A stretch of DNA of 64,000 nucleotides, taken from Apiosordaria backusii (Eukaryota; Ascomycota; Sordariomycetes; Sordariales; Lasiosphaeriaceae). The notes under the pieces were generated by a model. It ran no database searches, was not told the origin of the DNA, and saw nothing but the letters and a program-made list of their open reading frames with translations. The DNA lies in assembly GCA_030549205.1 (NCBI GenBank), contig JAUKTV010000011.1, forward strand, positions 434,001 to 498,000, in the 5' to 3' direction. How positions within the stretch are numbered: the stretch's first letter is position 1; every line of letters starts with the position of its first letter. The translations under genes were made by a program, and so were the position numbers. Positions 9,781-21,992 of this stretch are shown here, one piece after another.

Positions 9781-11559
9781 GTGACACTGCCAAGACAGTC
9801 AACGGTCTCGGCTCCAAACTGTCAGGTTTTGGGGCCATTTGTGCTGCTGTCATCCACCACCTGGCAGACTGTCAAGTCGGTCTCTTATGGTGGGTGTGAA
9901 AGCTGTCCAAGCATTCATGAAGGCCGATTAAGCGTATACATATTCTTTTTCTTTATTCGCTGCATACTCCAATATATATAATGGCTTACACGAGACATCA
10001 GGTGGACACCAATTACCTGGGAACTTCAGTGGTGTTGTTGCCGGCGCTGCGTAGAGCATCTTCTCTGCTCTTTTTGGCAGCCGCCGATTTGACTACTAGT
10101 TCTCTAGGTGTCTACTCAAGATATTGAAGCCGCTGCCTTTCATTCGCCTGGTTTCCGTACAGAACTGATGATTGGCTGAGAGCACTGTGGTATCTCCAGC
10201 CTTTCGCTCTTGCACCCAGATGTTGCAAAGACAAGTTACGCCCCACATCTGATCAGAATGATGTCTGGCTGAACCCAATCTATAGAATATATATTTATTA
10301 AAATAGATCTAATGCCTGCAGTCATGTCAGCCATCAGCCTCGCCGCCTTGTGACGTTAAATTTCCAGTTCATGTTCAATTCGTGGAAGTCACGTGCCCAA
10401 CACCCATTGTCTGCTATTGTAAATGGTGAAGTTTGACGACATTAAGATTAGGACATTTATGTGATCTAGAAAACATGTCTGAAAGCTCTTATCTCTGCTA
10501 TTTCCTTATCCGCAAAATTAAAGATAGGACGTATTTGATTTCTGGGCATCGCTTGCCGCACAGAAGTGACCCAACAGGACAAAACAAACCGGCTATAACC
10601 CGCCGTTTTCCCAAGCTAACCAAATTTAATTCTTCTTCTTTCTGGTCAGAGTAATGTTCCAGCCTGCTCATGTGCTTAGATGAACGTCTCCTTGGGGGTT
10701 TCAGCGTAACCATGCCGTCCCCAAGGGCGAAAATGCCCGAACTTCCAGATGAACGGGTTGGTGACAGCCCAGATCCAATAGTACCTTCCGTTCAAGTGTG
10801 TGCCTTGATGGCCGTCGTTTTAAGGTTTAGGACCCTGAACTTATGGCTCCACCTGGGCAGGGATTGCCTTTCTTGACTGGAGGACTGAACTACCGTAGGC
10901 TTGCCTGGATCTTGTCTTCCCTCACAAATCCGTCCGTGTCCGTCCTTTTGTGACATGGTGTGCTTTTGGCTGACCGGCTTATTCTTTCTCAAGCTCTGTA
11001 CTGTTTGTTTTCTGCCGTCTCGAGGTATATTGCTTTACCTAAAGGTGTCTGAAATCTTCCACATTGCATGAGGTCTCCAGATCCCAGAGTTCAGCAAAAC
11101 ATTTGCTGAGTGAACTCCTTGGCGGCAGACCGGACCCACAGAAGGTCCCGGAATTATGTTTGGCACAGAAGTTCAGACGTCCTTGATATTTGTGCCTTCC
11201 CGTCTCAACATGAGGCAAGTTTTCCTAAACTGCTCTTATCTTGAACCCCGCCGCTTTGCGTTAGGCAGACGCTTATGTGTCCAGCAGGCACCTTCCCGCA
11301 TTCCTGTCCAACATCCAGCCTTTATATCGCATCGTTCCCACTTCGACGGCCTTACACACAAGGCTCATGAAGCAGCTGCAGAATCTTCAGTGAATCTTAA
11401 ACTTGATCGTAAGCCCCATCTCTTCAAAGCAGATCTCTGGTACTGTATGTCAACGTTAGGATGAAGTCATGTTCCATCAAGGCTTGAACTAGAAGCAGCT
11501 TTCCCTCCTCTTTATATGATATTTGTTAAATGGCTCAAAGGGTCTTCTGTTCTCCAGGT

Positions 11560-12555
11560 GAAGAATAAGACGAGGTGGGTTGCATCGAGGCTTACATCCA
11601 ATTTGTAGTAGTTCCCGCCGAAAGCAGGGTCAGGATCCTGTGACCTCCAGCTGAAGTATAAGACGAGGTCGTTTGCACAAGGCCTCACAATTGCAGCAGT
11701 TGCGGAGATTTCCCAAGCTCTTCCAGGTTATCTTTCCATAGTACCCGCCAACAATCTGGAATCAGATCAAAGACCCCCTGACCCCTAGCTGAAAAATAAA
11801 ACGAGCTCGTTTTACATAAAATACTGCATTCAACAGGCAGTTCCCCATAGACATTTCTCTGTTTTTCTTCCATAGTACCCGCCAGAACTTGACTTGAAGA
11901 GCTCCTAGGTCCCCAGCCTTATGAATATGACAACGAGCTCTTGTTGGATGAAGTCTTGCATGCAAGAAAGTCCCGTCCCGAAGGCGTCTCTCTTAGTAGG
12001 TTAGGTAGCTTTCTATGGCACCCGCCAGGATGTGACTCGAAATATCCGTAGGCCCCCAGCTCATGAATATGACAATGACCCTGCTGGGCATAAAGTCTTG
12101 CATCTGGATAAGTTGTGGAGACTTCTCCAGCCTTGTGTCCTGCCATAGTACCCGCCAGGGTTTAGTTCAAAGGACTCCTAAGCCGCCCGGCTGATGAATA
12201 CAACAATGAGCTCGCCGAGCATGAAGTCTTGCATTCGAGGAGGTTGCGAAGATTTCTCCAGCTTGTTGTCTTCCATGGTACCCGCCAGGTTTGGTTCAAA
12301 GAACTCCCAGCCAAAGTCCCCACGGCTGATGAATATAACAATGAGCTCGCTGGGCATGAAGTCTTGCATTTGAGGAAGTTGCGGAGATTTCTCAAGCTTG
12401 TTGTCTTCCATGGTACCCGCCCTGGATGGCCCCCAGCCGCAAAATAAAACGAGCTCGTTTTGTGAAGCCTTGCATGCGAGGCAGTTGCGGAGTTTTCGCT
12501 CTCCTCCTCCCATGGTACCCGCCGGATAGAGCAAAGAATGATGTCGTCGTTTTGA
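11560..12555. repeat. Diverged long-period tandem array, about 120-150 bp units
   Basis: About seven to eight degenerate units. Each contains a TCCATAGTACCCGCCA-like box, then a CCAGCTGATGAATA-like box, then GACAATGAGCTCG and AAGTCTTGCAT, then GTTGCGGAGATTTCTC. The three units nearest the right end (about 12130-12520) are the most alike, and divergence grows leftward. The minus strand reads partly open through several units, giving repeated TMEDNKLEKS peptides, but stops and shifts between units argue against a protein. The array abuts a TATA-like site for the RRM protein gene. Confidence 0.8.
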
Positions 12556-12559
12556 CAAT

Positions 12560-13771
12560 CAGTGAGTGGTGCTGCCCTGTCTCCCAGGTATAAATACCCT
12601 TCCCCACAATCTTTTCCCAACTTGTCCTCTTTTCCCTCAACACCACACTTCTCAAGTTGGTATCGTTACCTGCGCCCGTCCTCGCTTCGTTTGAACCACC
12701 CTCGAGCCAACCGCCACTACCAACATCCGAGCCTTCTCTCCGAGATCATAACGTATGTATATCCCATTTGTCTTCCTCCCACATTTGCCCCATCGCGACG
12801 TCGGTCAAATACCCTCATTTTCCCGCTCAGAAAGCCCTTGATGTGGCCTCTGAGTGACTTGTGAGCACCCATCACGAGTTGCGAGGTCCTCCATCAGTGA
12901 TCTTCCGACGAGAATAAACACCATTCCCCTCTATCAGCCCTTTCTTGTACACAAAATGCCCTCCCCAGATCACATAAACCCAACATCACCATTTCCTGCC
13001 CATCATTTTCTGCCCTCTCCAGTGCTTGGGAGCCCTTGGAAGAGCCAGAATCGACCATCTCTGCTCTGTTTTCAACCTCGAAGCCCAAACGCCTGCTTCA
13101 CAGTGAGTCATGGCATCAGGAGCGAGTTCTCAGGCAGTTTGCCCCGTCATATCCTATCCCATACCCAAGCGCCATGCCTGGCCAGTGCCAGTGCCAGTGT
13201 TTTTCTGGGCTTCGAAAGCCGAAAAACATGCATCACAGCGACTCGCTACCGCCATCGAATCGAGTTTCTTGAATCGATGTTGCGTTTTGCTTTTCCACAC
13301 AACTCCAATACCCCGCCTGGGACACGTTCCCACATCCTATTTCCCCTTCCCTTGACATTCGAAGCCAGAACTTCCAACATCCTTTGCCCACCCGGCTCGA
13401 CCCTTTGGTTCGGGCGAGAGCTGCTCATCTTGATCAAAAGTCTGGCCGGAAGTGCCTTCAGCCACCCCATCGCGTTTTCTCATCCACCTTGCCCCAGCTC
13501 TGTCATTCAAGGACCGGCTCGCCTTGTCTCTTGTTGGTCTCTCTCTTCTTTGTCACCCCTCATCAGCCCTCGTGGGCTCTTCAAGCCGGTTGAGCAATTC
13601 TCGACCTCCCAAACATTCTCGTGCACCATCGCTATCATCCACCACCCCCCTCCATACCCATCATCAATCCTTCTCATGACCAGTTGCATATGAACCCTAT
13701 CGTTCTTCGCTCCGTTCAAATATGGCCACTCACTAACAATACGTCCTCTGCCAGAACCAGCGCTGATCAAA
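12560..13771 (+). promoter_or_regulatory. TATA-like site and long pyrimidine-rich 5' leader
   Basis: TATAAATA at about 12589-12596 is followed by a C/T-rich stretch of the kind where fungal transcripts start. Nearly 1.2 kb then separates it from the first good coding exon. The leader has many upstream ATGs, including an ORF of 245 codons from 12956 whose Ser/Pro/His-rich product looks like translated pyrimidine-rich DNA. Some of the leader may be intronic. Such a leader suggests translational control of the RRM gene. This is inference from layout. Confidence 0.5.
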
Positions 13772-16700
13772 ATGTCCGCCACTTGGTCCGAAGAGGCTGT
13801 CGTTGGTGACAGCAGCCCTGTCGCCCCTGGTCGTGCTCGCGCGGCCAGCCTCCCGTCGTCGTCCGTTGCCTCCGATTCCGGCGAGCAGTGTAAGTGTAGT
13901 GTCCTGTTGTGTTATTGCCCATGATTCGGTTTGCTGACTTTGTGTGTTGTAGCCGGCGCTCAGTCTGTCTCCACCATGGAGTCTCCCTCCGGTTTCCTGT
14001 ACGTTGTTTATTTACTTTTTCGGTCCACCCCTTTTTCGGTCTTGGCGCCTTTTTGCCCCTTTTCGTCCCTTCTCTTTCTGCCTTGGCAGTTGTGGGCCTC
14101 GCAAGTCGGGTACCGTTTCCGCACTTGTGGGGCCAGCAGCACCAACATCCGTCCCTTCCGCGCATGTCACACCCCCCGAGCCTCTTGACATCGTCGCCTT
14201 GTTCGGCATCTGGTACCATTGGCCTCAAGGGTCATGGTCACTTCTGCCTTGGCATCGACCTCGTCAATGTCTCCCATCATTTGCCCTCCGTCATGTCAGC
14301 CATCACCCCCATCCCCAGCCTTCGCCTTCGCCGCCCAAGCATTCACACTCCCCTGTCGCAGCTTCTAGGCTCGGCTCTGGCACTTCATCGAGTGTGGTAT
14401 TCTCCAAGTGGAGATTGCCGAGTGTGCAGGAATTGCAGGTGTTTGCAGGTGTTTGGTGGCATGTCAGCTCATCTGCCTTGACCGCACTGTTTCATGTGCC
14501 AACTTCTGCTGAGGTTGATGCGGTGCAGTGTTGTCAAGTTTTTCTGCCTGTCGAGTGGTTGATGGTTTCTCTCGTCTCGGTTTTGTTCGTTTGTTGATCA
14601 GTGTACTAACATTTTCAACAGTGCCGCTGAGAACAAGGTCGAGTTGGCTCTGGCCAACGAGGGTGTCGCCCCCGACGCCCCCATTGTGTAAGTCTTCGCC
14701 TCCTTCCTTCTCTTCTCTTACGCCCCACTTGTCCCTTCTTCCCTACCCACTCAAGTGAGCCCCCTATCTTTACTACTCACCATTTGGGCTTTGTACGTTA
14801 AGTTTGTCGATCTTGTTTGCTAAGTTGCCGAGGAATTCTAGCAACTTACCAAACGAAATTAACAAACTTACTGAGAAAAACCCTAAATAAGAACATCACC
14901 ACCTCCCATCCCCGCAAACAACACTGGTTAAGGAGATCATGGGATGTCCTTGATCTTCTTCGTCAGTCATATATATCCCTTCAATCACTGTTACACATCC
15001 CCTTGATCTGAGACTTGGAGCTTGAGCTCTTCAATAGCTCGGGTTTATCTCTTTCATCTGATCTAATTATTTTTGTAACCGGTCAGCGTTTATCTTTGGC
15101 ATTGTCTAAGATAGCGGAACCGGTGAAGGAAATAAGGAGATCAGATGGATATATAAGATTATTTACGTACCGTTACCTCCACCCCTCACTCCTCCCTTCC
15201 ACCCACACCCACCTTTATTTTCTTGATCCTGTATCTTCTTTGTTCTTTCGGTCTTGTTCATCCCATCTCCTTCATCGGTTTCACCTATCTCTATTTTTGA
15301 GAGATGGGCGCAACCGATGAGGAGATAAGCAGAACCGATGTGGGAAATAAGCAGAGAGATCAACAACTACCATCTATTTATTGACCCCTTTCCCACATCT
15401 TACTCTTCATCTTCCTCTCAAAACGACCAACGCAATGTTCTAATATTTGTCTCCAACATGTAGCTCGTCCACCAACTTCAAGAAGGATGGGGAGGTCTTC
15501 GAGACCTCCACCCAGACCAACGCCTCGCCCAATGGCCCTCGTTCGACTTCGTGGACCCTCTCAGCCCCCGTCGCCGATGCTGCCACCACCGGTCCCGATG
15601 TTGACCCTCAGGAGATCTATCCTTCAACCGCGTGTGTTTTTGTCGCCAAGTAAGTCCCTACCGCAGCCTCAACCTCATTCCCAAGTCTCAGCACATCATT
15701 TCCTGTCATTTTATCCCTTTTCTTCATTCCTCTCTCATCTTTCCTCCTCATCACAAGCACCAAAGTTGGATCCCAGCATCAAAATGCTGGCAGTCCTCTG
15801 TCAATGCTGCCCTATTGTATGGGGGGTGCAGTGTTGTTCAGATGGCAGACCCACTGCTGTCGTCCAGGTGTTTTGTTGCGTTTTTCGTGGATGAACCCTA
15901 CACAGATTCCTGAAAGCCCTAGGCCGACCTTCCTTCATTTTACACATACACCTTCCCCGCCTCCTCCTTCACTTTCATTTTTAGCACCACTTGCCTTCCA
16001 TTCCACACAACCTGCATTTTGGCCTTCTGTGCCACAACATCTTCTTTGTTTGCACATGCTGCGGACTGGACGCTTGTACTGACGTTGATGCTTTGGCAGC
16101 CTCGCTGAGCCGCGCGACGATGTCGCGCTGGAGGCCGCTGTCACGCGTGCCTTCAGTCGCTTTGGCACGGTGTTCGTCAAGATCCGCCGTGACCACAACA
16201 ATATGCCGTTTGCCTTTGCCCAGTATACAGTAAGTATTTTTGTTTCACCCATTCGCCAATGAGCACATCCCACTGACAGTTCTGGTATCAGAACGAGGCA
16301 TCGGCCAAGGAGGCGATTGAGAAGGGTCGCGGCATGCCGATCCTCGGCCGGCCCTGCCGCACGGAGATGGTCAAGACCAATCGTAGGTTCTTTTCCCCTT
16401 TTGCACACCACTTGTGTGGCCCAGATTGCGAAGCTGACTTGAACTTGGAAGGGTCTTTTATTATTTCTAAGCACGATGGCAGCGAGATCTTGATCGATGA
16501 GGCTCGCAAGATTATGGAGACATTCGGCACCGTGAGCAGCATTGAGGTTGTTGGTGACGATCTTCGCCAGCGGATGGATCTTCCGTCTGCAGTCTTGGTG
16601 GAATATTCCAGCTTCAGCCAAGTAAACCCGCTCAACACAGTAAGTTCTTCCATCTCTTTCCAACTGCCATCTGGTTTCACTTACTGATCACAACTACCAG

Positions 16701-17717
16701 GCGGCCACCCTGTTCCCCGAGCATGTCATCGACATGTTTGATGTGCGCAAGCGTTCGGCGATATCTAGCACCGACCGTGACGCCGACTTTCTTCGCCAGT
16801 ATGACCTGGATCGTCGGTCCGTCTATGTTGGCGATATCCCCTTGGACGCCACCGATAATGAGATCTTTGAGGTGTTCTCGGACATTGGTGAAGTTATCAA
16901 GGTGAATATGGTGAAGCGCCACACTCAGGATGGTGAGTTTAGCAGATATCAAGTTACCCTCTGAACTCTAGACTGACAATGAGTCGCAGGTGCTCTTTCT
17001 CGGCAGTTTTGCTTTGTCGAGTTTGACAGGGTGACCACCCCCGACGAGGCTATCACTGCCCTCAACGGCACCATGATTCGCGGCTGGAGGATGAAGGTTG
17101 AGCGTAAACAATCCAAGGTTGCGAAGACCCCTCTCGCCGGTCGCTATATCAGCAGGTCAGAATCTACCGAGAATACCCCGACGCGTCCCTACCGCGACGC
17201 CCAAGCTGCTCCTCGTCCTGGCAACTTTACCGGCCAGATTTACAATGGCCCCAGCGGCACCCTCAACAGTCTCGGCGGCTTCAACAACAGCCCCTCCGCC
17301 TTCAGCCAGAACTATCAGGGCCACCAGGGTTCCCAGATGTTCCAGCGGTACCAGGGACCGGCCATGCCCCCGATGCCGTACATTCCGGGCAATGGCACTG
17401 CTGTTGGGATGAGCGGCATGCCAGTCAATCCGATGACTGTGTCGCCTACCTTCGCCCAGAGCTTCCCTGTCCACCCGCCTGGACACACTCCCCCCGGCAT
17501 GATGAGCGCCTGGCCGGTCATCACGAACACCCCGACCCGCCAGCACCAGCAGGCGATGGGCCCAGGCGCCCAGTACAACGCGGCGCCGAACTTCGCGCCT
17601 GCTCAGATGGGCGGTCCCAACCGCATGGGTGGCGGCCATGCGGGCCGCCCTCACTTCCGCCGCACTCGCGCTCGGCACTACTTTGTGCCCGCCGACGTCG
17701 ACATCGAGGAGGAGTAA
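13772..17717 (+). CDS. RNA-binding protein with three RRM domains
   Basis: Nine exons: 13772-13889, 13953-13998, 14622-14687, 15464-15649, 16100-16229, 16292-16382, 16452-16639, 16701-16932 and 16990-17717. All junctions keep phase, giving 594 residues. RRM1 starts CVFVANLAEP and has FAFAQYT as RNP1-like strand. RRM2 is divergent (SFIISKHDGSEILIDEARK). RRM3 is canonical, with SVYVGDIPLD (RNP2) and QFCFVEF (RNP1). The C-terminus is Gly/Pro/Met/Asn-rich and disordered, ending in an Arg patch and an acidic DVDIEEE. Such proteins bind mRNA in nucleus or cytoplasm; the target is unknown. Introns 2, 3 and 4 are unusually long (623, 776 and 450 nt). A further exon could lie inside intron 2, where a frame opens after CTTGGCAG at about 14090. 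The 69-nt intron 16383-16451 has no stop and could be retained in frame. Confidence 0.82.
15055..15147. repeat. Imperfect palindrome in intron 3 of the RRM gene
   Basis: CATCTGATCT at the left end mirrors AGATCAGATG at the right. The inner parts (TTATTT, ACCGGT, ATCTT) also pair with their partners at matching distances, giving arms of about 45 nt around a short centre. The RNA would fold into a long hairpin. It could be a small MITE relic or a structural intronic element. Confidence 0.75.
15266..15325. repeat. Second hairpin in the same intron
   Basis: The left arm TCTCCTTCATCGGTTTCACC pairs with the right arm GGTTGCGCC-type complement, ending at GATGAGGAGA, around a loop of about five T/A bases. 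Arms are about 27 nt with few mismatches. An additional GAACCGATG copy follows at about 15332, so part of the arm is repeated downstream. Confidence 0.7.
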
Positions 17718-19178
17718 CTCCTCCGAGTTTCCTTCCCTTCGCTCGGTCTCTTGGTTGTTTCTCGGCGTCAATCGGCATAGGCATATGTGATACCCTGGGT
17801 AATCGGTTCGGTCTTCTCTTTTTTTCTTCTTCTATCGGAGTCTTGGTTTGGGGATTGGGTTGGGTTTGGAGTTTGATAATCTTCGGTCTTGTTCACCTGC
17901 TGAGGATCTTCTTATCATCTCATCATCTCTACATCTTCTCTCTCTGGGCTGGGATCTGGTTAAGAAACAAGACGGCGCATCGGACAAAAGGGTAGCATGG
18001 GCGGCGCAAACAAGGAACTGGAAGGGGAATTTGTTTTTTGTGTTTTAGATATCTTTGTACTTTGCTTTTCTCTTTTTTCTCGAGAAAGCATTTCCATGAC
18101 AGGTGGTTAGTCCTCGCCCTGGGGGTTAAGGAAAGAAGAGTCTGGAGTTTGGTGGTATTTGGGTGGGGGAGATGGGAAAGAAGGGAGATTTCGGGGGTTG
18201 GGTGTCCGCGAGGGGGAGGTCTAGGGGACTTTTCTTCTGAGGCTACACGACTGCCTGTGCTTTGTTTCGTTCGCTGACGCTCACCGATATCACCGGCTTG
18301 AAACTCTTTGAGTACCCCCAGGGCTCGAAGTTTTCCATGCTGGGAGGATTTGCGTTCTTTTTTTATCATCAGGAGGCTTTGCCTGGGGCATTGCTTGCCA
18401 TCATCAAGATCAATGGAAACTGGGTTTATTATTATCTTTTGGCTTCTTTCTTGTTGCTTGCTGTCGTGCTTTGGGAGATGTCGCTACTGATCGTGCTTTT
18501 GGAGAAATCTTGCTGTGTCGTGCGCTTGGAGGTGTTGCTGTCGTCGTGCTTGGACGTGAAGATGTTCGCTCGCTCACTCGGCTACAGAAGGGATTTCCCG
18601 GCTCAGTGTCAACCTTGCTCGCTTGCGGGCGTGACAAGCCTGGGCGCTGCAGCGGGCTGGCGGCTTGGTAGGGCTTGGCATCACCTACCGAAAACCTTGT
18701 GGATTGCTTGGCTAACAGATTAGTATGGGGTGAAATACTGACATGTGTTAGGGACTTGGCGAGATGGGCGGGCAACCCCCACGAGCCCGCGAACCGGGGA
18801 TAAGGAAAAGTCAGGGTCAATCTTAATCTTTCCAAGGAGAAGACGAGTGTCAGTGGCTTGGAGTTTGTGACACACGCTTCAAGGGCCAAACCAATCCAAC
18901 TGGGAAGGCTGGCAAGAATTAAGACCGGCACCGGCGCTGTGAGGAAGCAATAATTTGCGGTAAAAGCGTGGGGTTTTACATCACGAGGGGTTTTGGATTT
19001 TCATCTCTCTGCTTCATCAACACGGTATGTGAGATACAAAAGCGCGCCTGGTTTTGCCCTTTGGGACTTGAGAGCTGACGTTGATCTTGACATTGGACAG
19101 ACAGAACGGCAGACTTTGCTCGCCGCATTCCCATTGATCACACAAACATCTTGAACGACAAATCGCAGCGTCATCACC
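17718..19178. other. 3' flank of RRM gene and promoter of symporter
   Basis: About 1.46 kb between two co-oriented genes. It is T-rich just after the stop at 17717, as expected for a 3' UTR. I see no coding frame with splicing logic. A short open stretch near 18800-18950 on the plus strand is isolated and unsupported. Confidence 0.5.
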
Positions 19179-21766
19179 ATGGGACAGCCATCATCTGAGG
19201 CGTCCCACGCCCTTGTCTACGTGACATATGGGCTTTTCCTGTTCGTTCTTTTTTGTCACCTGCCACCCTCCTATTTACAGTCAAACTGACAGATTCACCA
19301 GCATCATCGGCACCGGCGTCGCCTGGACATTCAGGAACCAGTCCAAAGGCGAATTCTTGGCCGGCAATCGGACACAGAGGGGTAGAGTCTTTTTCTTTTT
19401 TTTCTTTTCCCCACTCTGACTAATCCCTGGCGGGAACGAGAGATGAGGCTGGATACTAACGATTAAACAGCCGTCCCGCTCGCCTTGAACTTTATTGCTT
19501 CTGGTGAGTAAAAAACAGCGGACAGACAGGAAACAGAAAAGAGAAGAATGGCAGCGGCAGCCAAGAACACGAATTCCAGCATCAACGAGTGATCGAGGAC
19601 GGATGAGTCAGATCCGGCACCACTCCAGCAACAGCAACGAGATGATCAAGACGGCATATGAAGACAGCAAGAAGGCCTCAGAGGCAGCTGATTAGGTTCG
19701 TTCAAACAACCCAAACTCACCAAGTTCTTTTTTATTCCCTTTTCTCTTGGCAAGCTGGTGTCTTTGCGGGGGCTTTCACCAGCCTTGGTCAAGGCAGTGG
19801 CAGGTCATTGAGATATGGGAGTAAGAAAGGACTGCGGCTCACTACGGGCGCCGAGTTGGACCTCTGAGTCATTGTCATCCTCTCGAGTGGTGGCAATGAC
19901 CAAGGAAAGACGAAGCTGAGATTGTACCGTAATAACTCGATCAAGATAATGCTTGCGTGGGGAACGTGCTGCCGCTATCCAAATTTCTACCCCCCTTCCT
20001 TTCCCTTCCCTTCCCCTTCCCCCTTTGACCGTACTGACAAGTGTAGCTCTCGGCTCGGCCATTCTCTTCGCCTACCCTCAGCTTGCAACTATTTCCGGCG
20101 TTCAGGGTGTTATTGTCTACGCGTTGAGCTCTGCGCTGCCTCTGTTTGCCTTTGCGTGGCTCGGTCCGATCATCAGGCGGAAGTGCCCGCAGGGGTTTGT
20201 CCTCACGGAGTGGACGAGACAGCGCTATGGAGATGTGGCGGCGCTGTATCTCAGCTTTATGACGCTGGTGACGCTGTTTTTGTACATGGTTTCGGAGTTG
20301 AGCGCTGTAGGCCAGGTGGTGAATCTGCTGGCCGGGATTGATGGGTTGCCGGTCTTGATTGTGGAGTGTATCATCACGACGATTTATACTTGTGAGTGTT
20401 CATGGTGATGTTGAGGGGCGAGGCGGTGGCTGACAAGAATGGTGGTGGGATAGCACTCGGCGGGTTCAAGATCTCGTTCTTCACCGACAACATCCAGGGC
20501 ACTATGGTCATGGCGTTGATCATTATTGCTACCATCTCAATTGGCGTTGAGACGAAGATTGACACAAGCCTGATTGCAGACTCGGGGTTGACAAAGGGGA
20601 ATTTGCTGGGGTGGCAGCTGGTGTATATCCTGCCTGTTGCACTCCTGACCAACAGCTTCTTTTTGGTAAGTCTCTTAATGGCAGCTGTCTTTCTGCAGCT
20701 GTTCCCCCGCTGCCCAAGTTTTGGGTTTCCGAATTTGGTTTCCCAAATTACGAAATGGTCACGCTCCACAGGTGTTTACCTGTGAACCTCTCCAAGAATC
20801 TCGGCACTTTGTGGACACTATCGGCGACTGTGTAGAACAATGCTAATTTCATCTGATCTCTTCCTATAGTCCCATTTCTGGCTCCGCACCTTTGCCTCCA
20901 AAACCGACAGAGACCTTTGGACGGGTATCTCCCTCGCCGTCGTCGCCATCCTTGTCGTCTTCACGCTTGTCGGCTGCACCGGTCTCGTCGCGGTCTGGTC
21001 TGGGCTCGTCCCCGGAGACGACCCCGAAAACCCAATTGATGGCGGGATTGCTTTCTTTGCGCTGCTGCAGCAGCTCCCGAATTGGGTCGTGGGCATCGTG
21101 ATTGTCATGGCTGTTACCCTGAGCACGGCGGCGTTTGATTCGTTCCAGACGGCGATGGTTACGAGCGCAAGCAATGACCTTTTCAGGAACAGGCTGAATA
21201 TCTGGTGGATTAGGGCTGGTGTGGTGGTAATTATGGTGCCGGTTGTGGTTATTGCTATCAGGGCGCCGTCGATTTTGCAGATTTACCTTATTTCTGACTT
21301 GGTGTCCGCAGCGACGATTCCAGTCCTGTGTCTTGGGTTGTTGGACAGGTTTTACTTCTGGAGGGGGTTCGAGGTTGTTGTCGGGGGTCTTGGAGGTCTC
21401 TTCACGGTGTTCTTGTTCGGGCTGGTCTACTATGGGGATGCGCAGAAGGGAGCAGAACTGTTGCTGTTGCAGCAAGGGTTGTTTACTGGGGATTGGGGGT
21501 GCTTTGGGGCTTTTGTCGCCGCGCCTATTGGGGGGTTCTTGTGGGGGTTTGGAGCGTTGGGGTTGAGGTTGGGGATCCAGTACTTCAGTGCGAAGAGGAG
21601 AGGAGTCAGATTTGATGGGCTGGATAAGCCGGTGTTGGTGGGAGGACAGGAGCAGCTTGTTGGTGAGAATGAGCATGTCGACAGTGGTGTGTTGCGGGAT
21701 GAGGTTGTGGCCGATGATTCCTCAGATGCTCCTGGTATTGCGAAGACCAAGGGCAAGTTCTTCTAA
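19179..21766 (+). CDS. Sodium:solute symporter (SSS) family permease
   Basis: Six exons: 19179-19240, 19293-19381, 19471-19503, 20047-20391, 20454-20665 and 20870-21766, giving 545 residues. The first junction forms one smooth membrane helix (HALVYVTYGLFLFTSIIGTG). Donor 1 is GTTCGT, weaker than the rest. Landmarks are the tether GEFLAGNRTQR, then AVPLALNFIASALGSAIL, GFVLTEWTRQRYGDVAALYL, TTIYTSLGGFKISFFTDNIQ and FDSFQTAMVTSASND, all typical of SSS transporters in the plasma membrane. The family includes urea (DUR3-like) and proline carriers. The substrate cannot be assigned from sequence alone. Intron 3 is long at 543 nt, so a missed small exon is possible. The C-terminal tail after the last helix is hydrophilic, as usual. 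Confidence 0.85.
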
Positions 21767-21905
21767 AGAATCACGCCGCGGTTGTCTACTGGGGACGTTG
21801 GGGAGTGGTGAGGTTAAGGTGTTGTTGTGAGCACATATGAGAGTGGTGAACACATATGGGGTCACGGTGAGAGGGGAGGGATTTTGGACTGTGGTGGTTT
21901 TTAAT

Positions 21906-21992
21906 TGAACATGTTGACTTGGTCATGAACATGTTGACCTGTCATGAACATGTTGACTTGGTCATGAACGTGCTGACTTGGTCATGAACATA
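21906..21992. repeat. 20-bp tandem repeat
   Basis: Four to five copies of GAACATGTTGACTTGGTCAT, with one copy shortened and one carrying point changes, lie shortly downstream of the symporter stop, possibly in its 3' UTR. Confidence 0.85.

Larger units (their letters stand above)
7910..12555. other. Gene-poor region with complex repeats
   Basis: About 4.6 kb with no open frame that shows protein-like conservation or plausible splicing. Its main contents are the CCAAT-like/palindrome array at 9.4-9.8 kb and the long-period tandem array at 11.6-12.55 kb. Both are listed separately. Stretches such as 8.5-9.3 kb and 9.95-11.5 kb contain many stops in all frames. They may be the remains of older mutated repeats. 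Confidence 0.55.

Noticed and set aside
11560..12555. Regular repeats considered as a possible CRISPR-like array
   Set aside because: Units are long and degenerate along their whole length, with no repeat-spacer alternation, and the genome is eukaryotic.
12956..13693. Open frame of 245 codons, Ser/Pro/His-rich
   Set aside because: Lies in the pyrimidine-rich leader of the RRM gene, has the composition of translated C/T-rich DNA, and overlaps other open frames. Kept only as an upstream ORF.
18800..18950. Short plus-strand coding-like stretch downstream of the RRM gene
   Set aside because: It faintly suggests a decayed polymerase-type reading frame, but no catalytic motif is visible and it is under 50 codons. 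Too weak to call.
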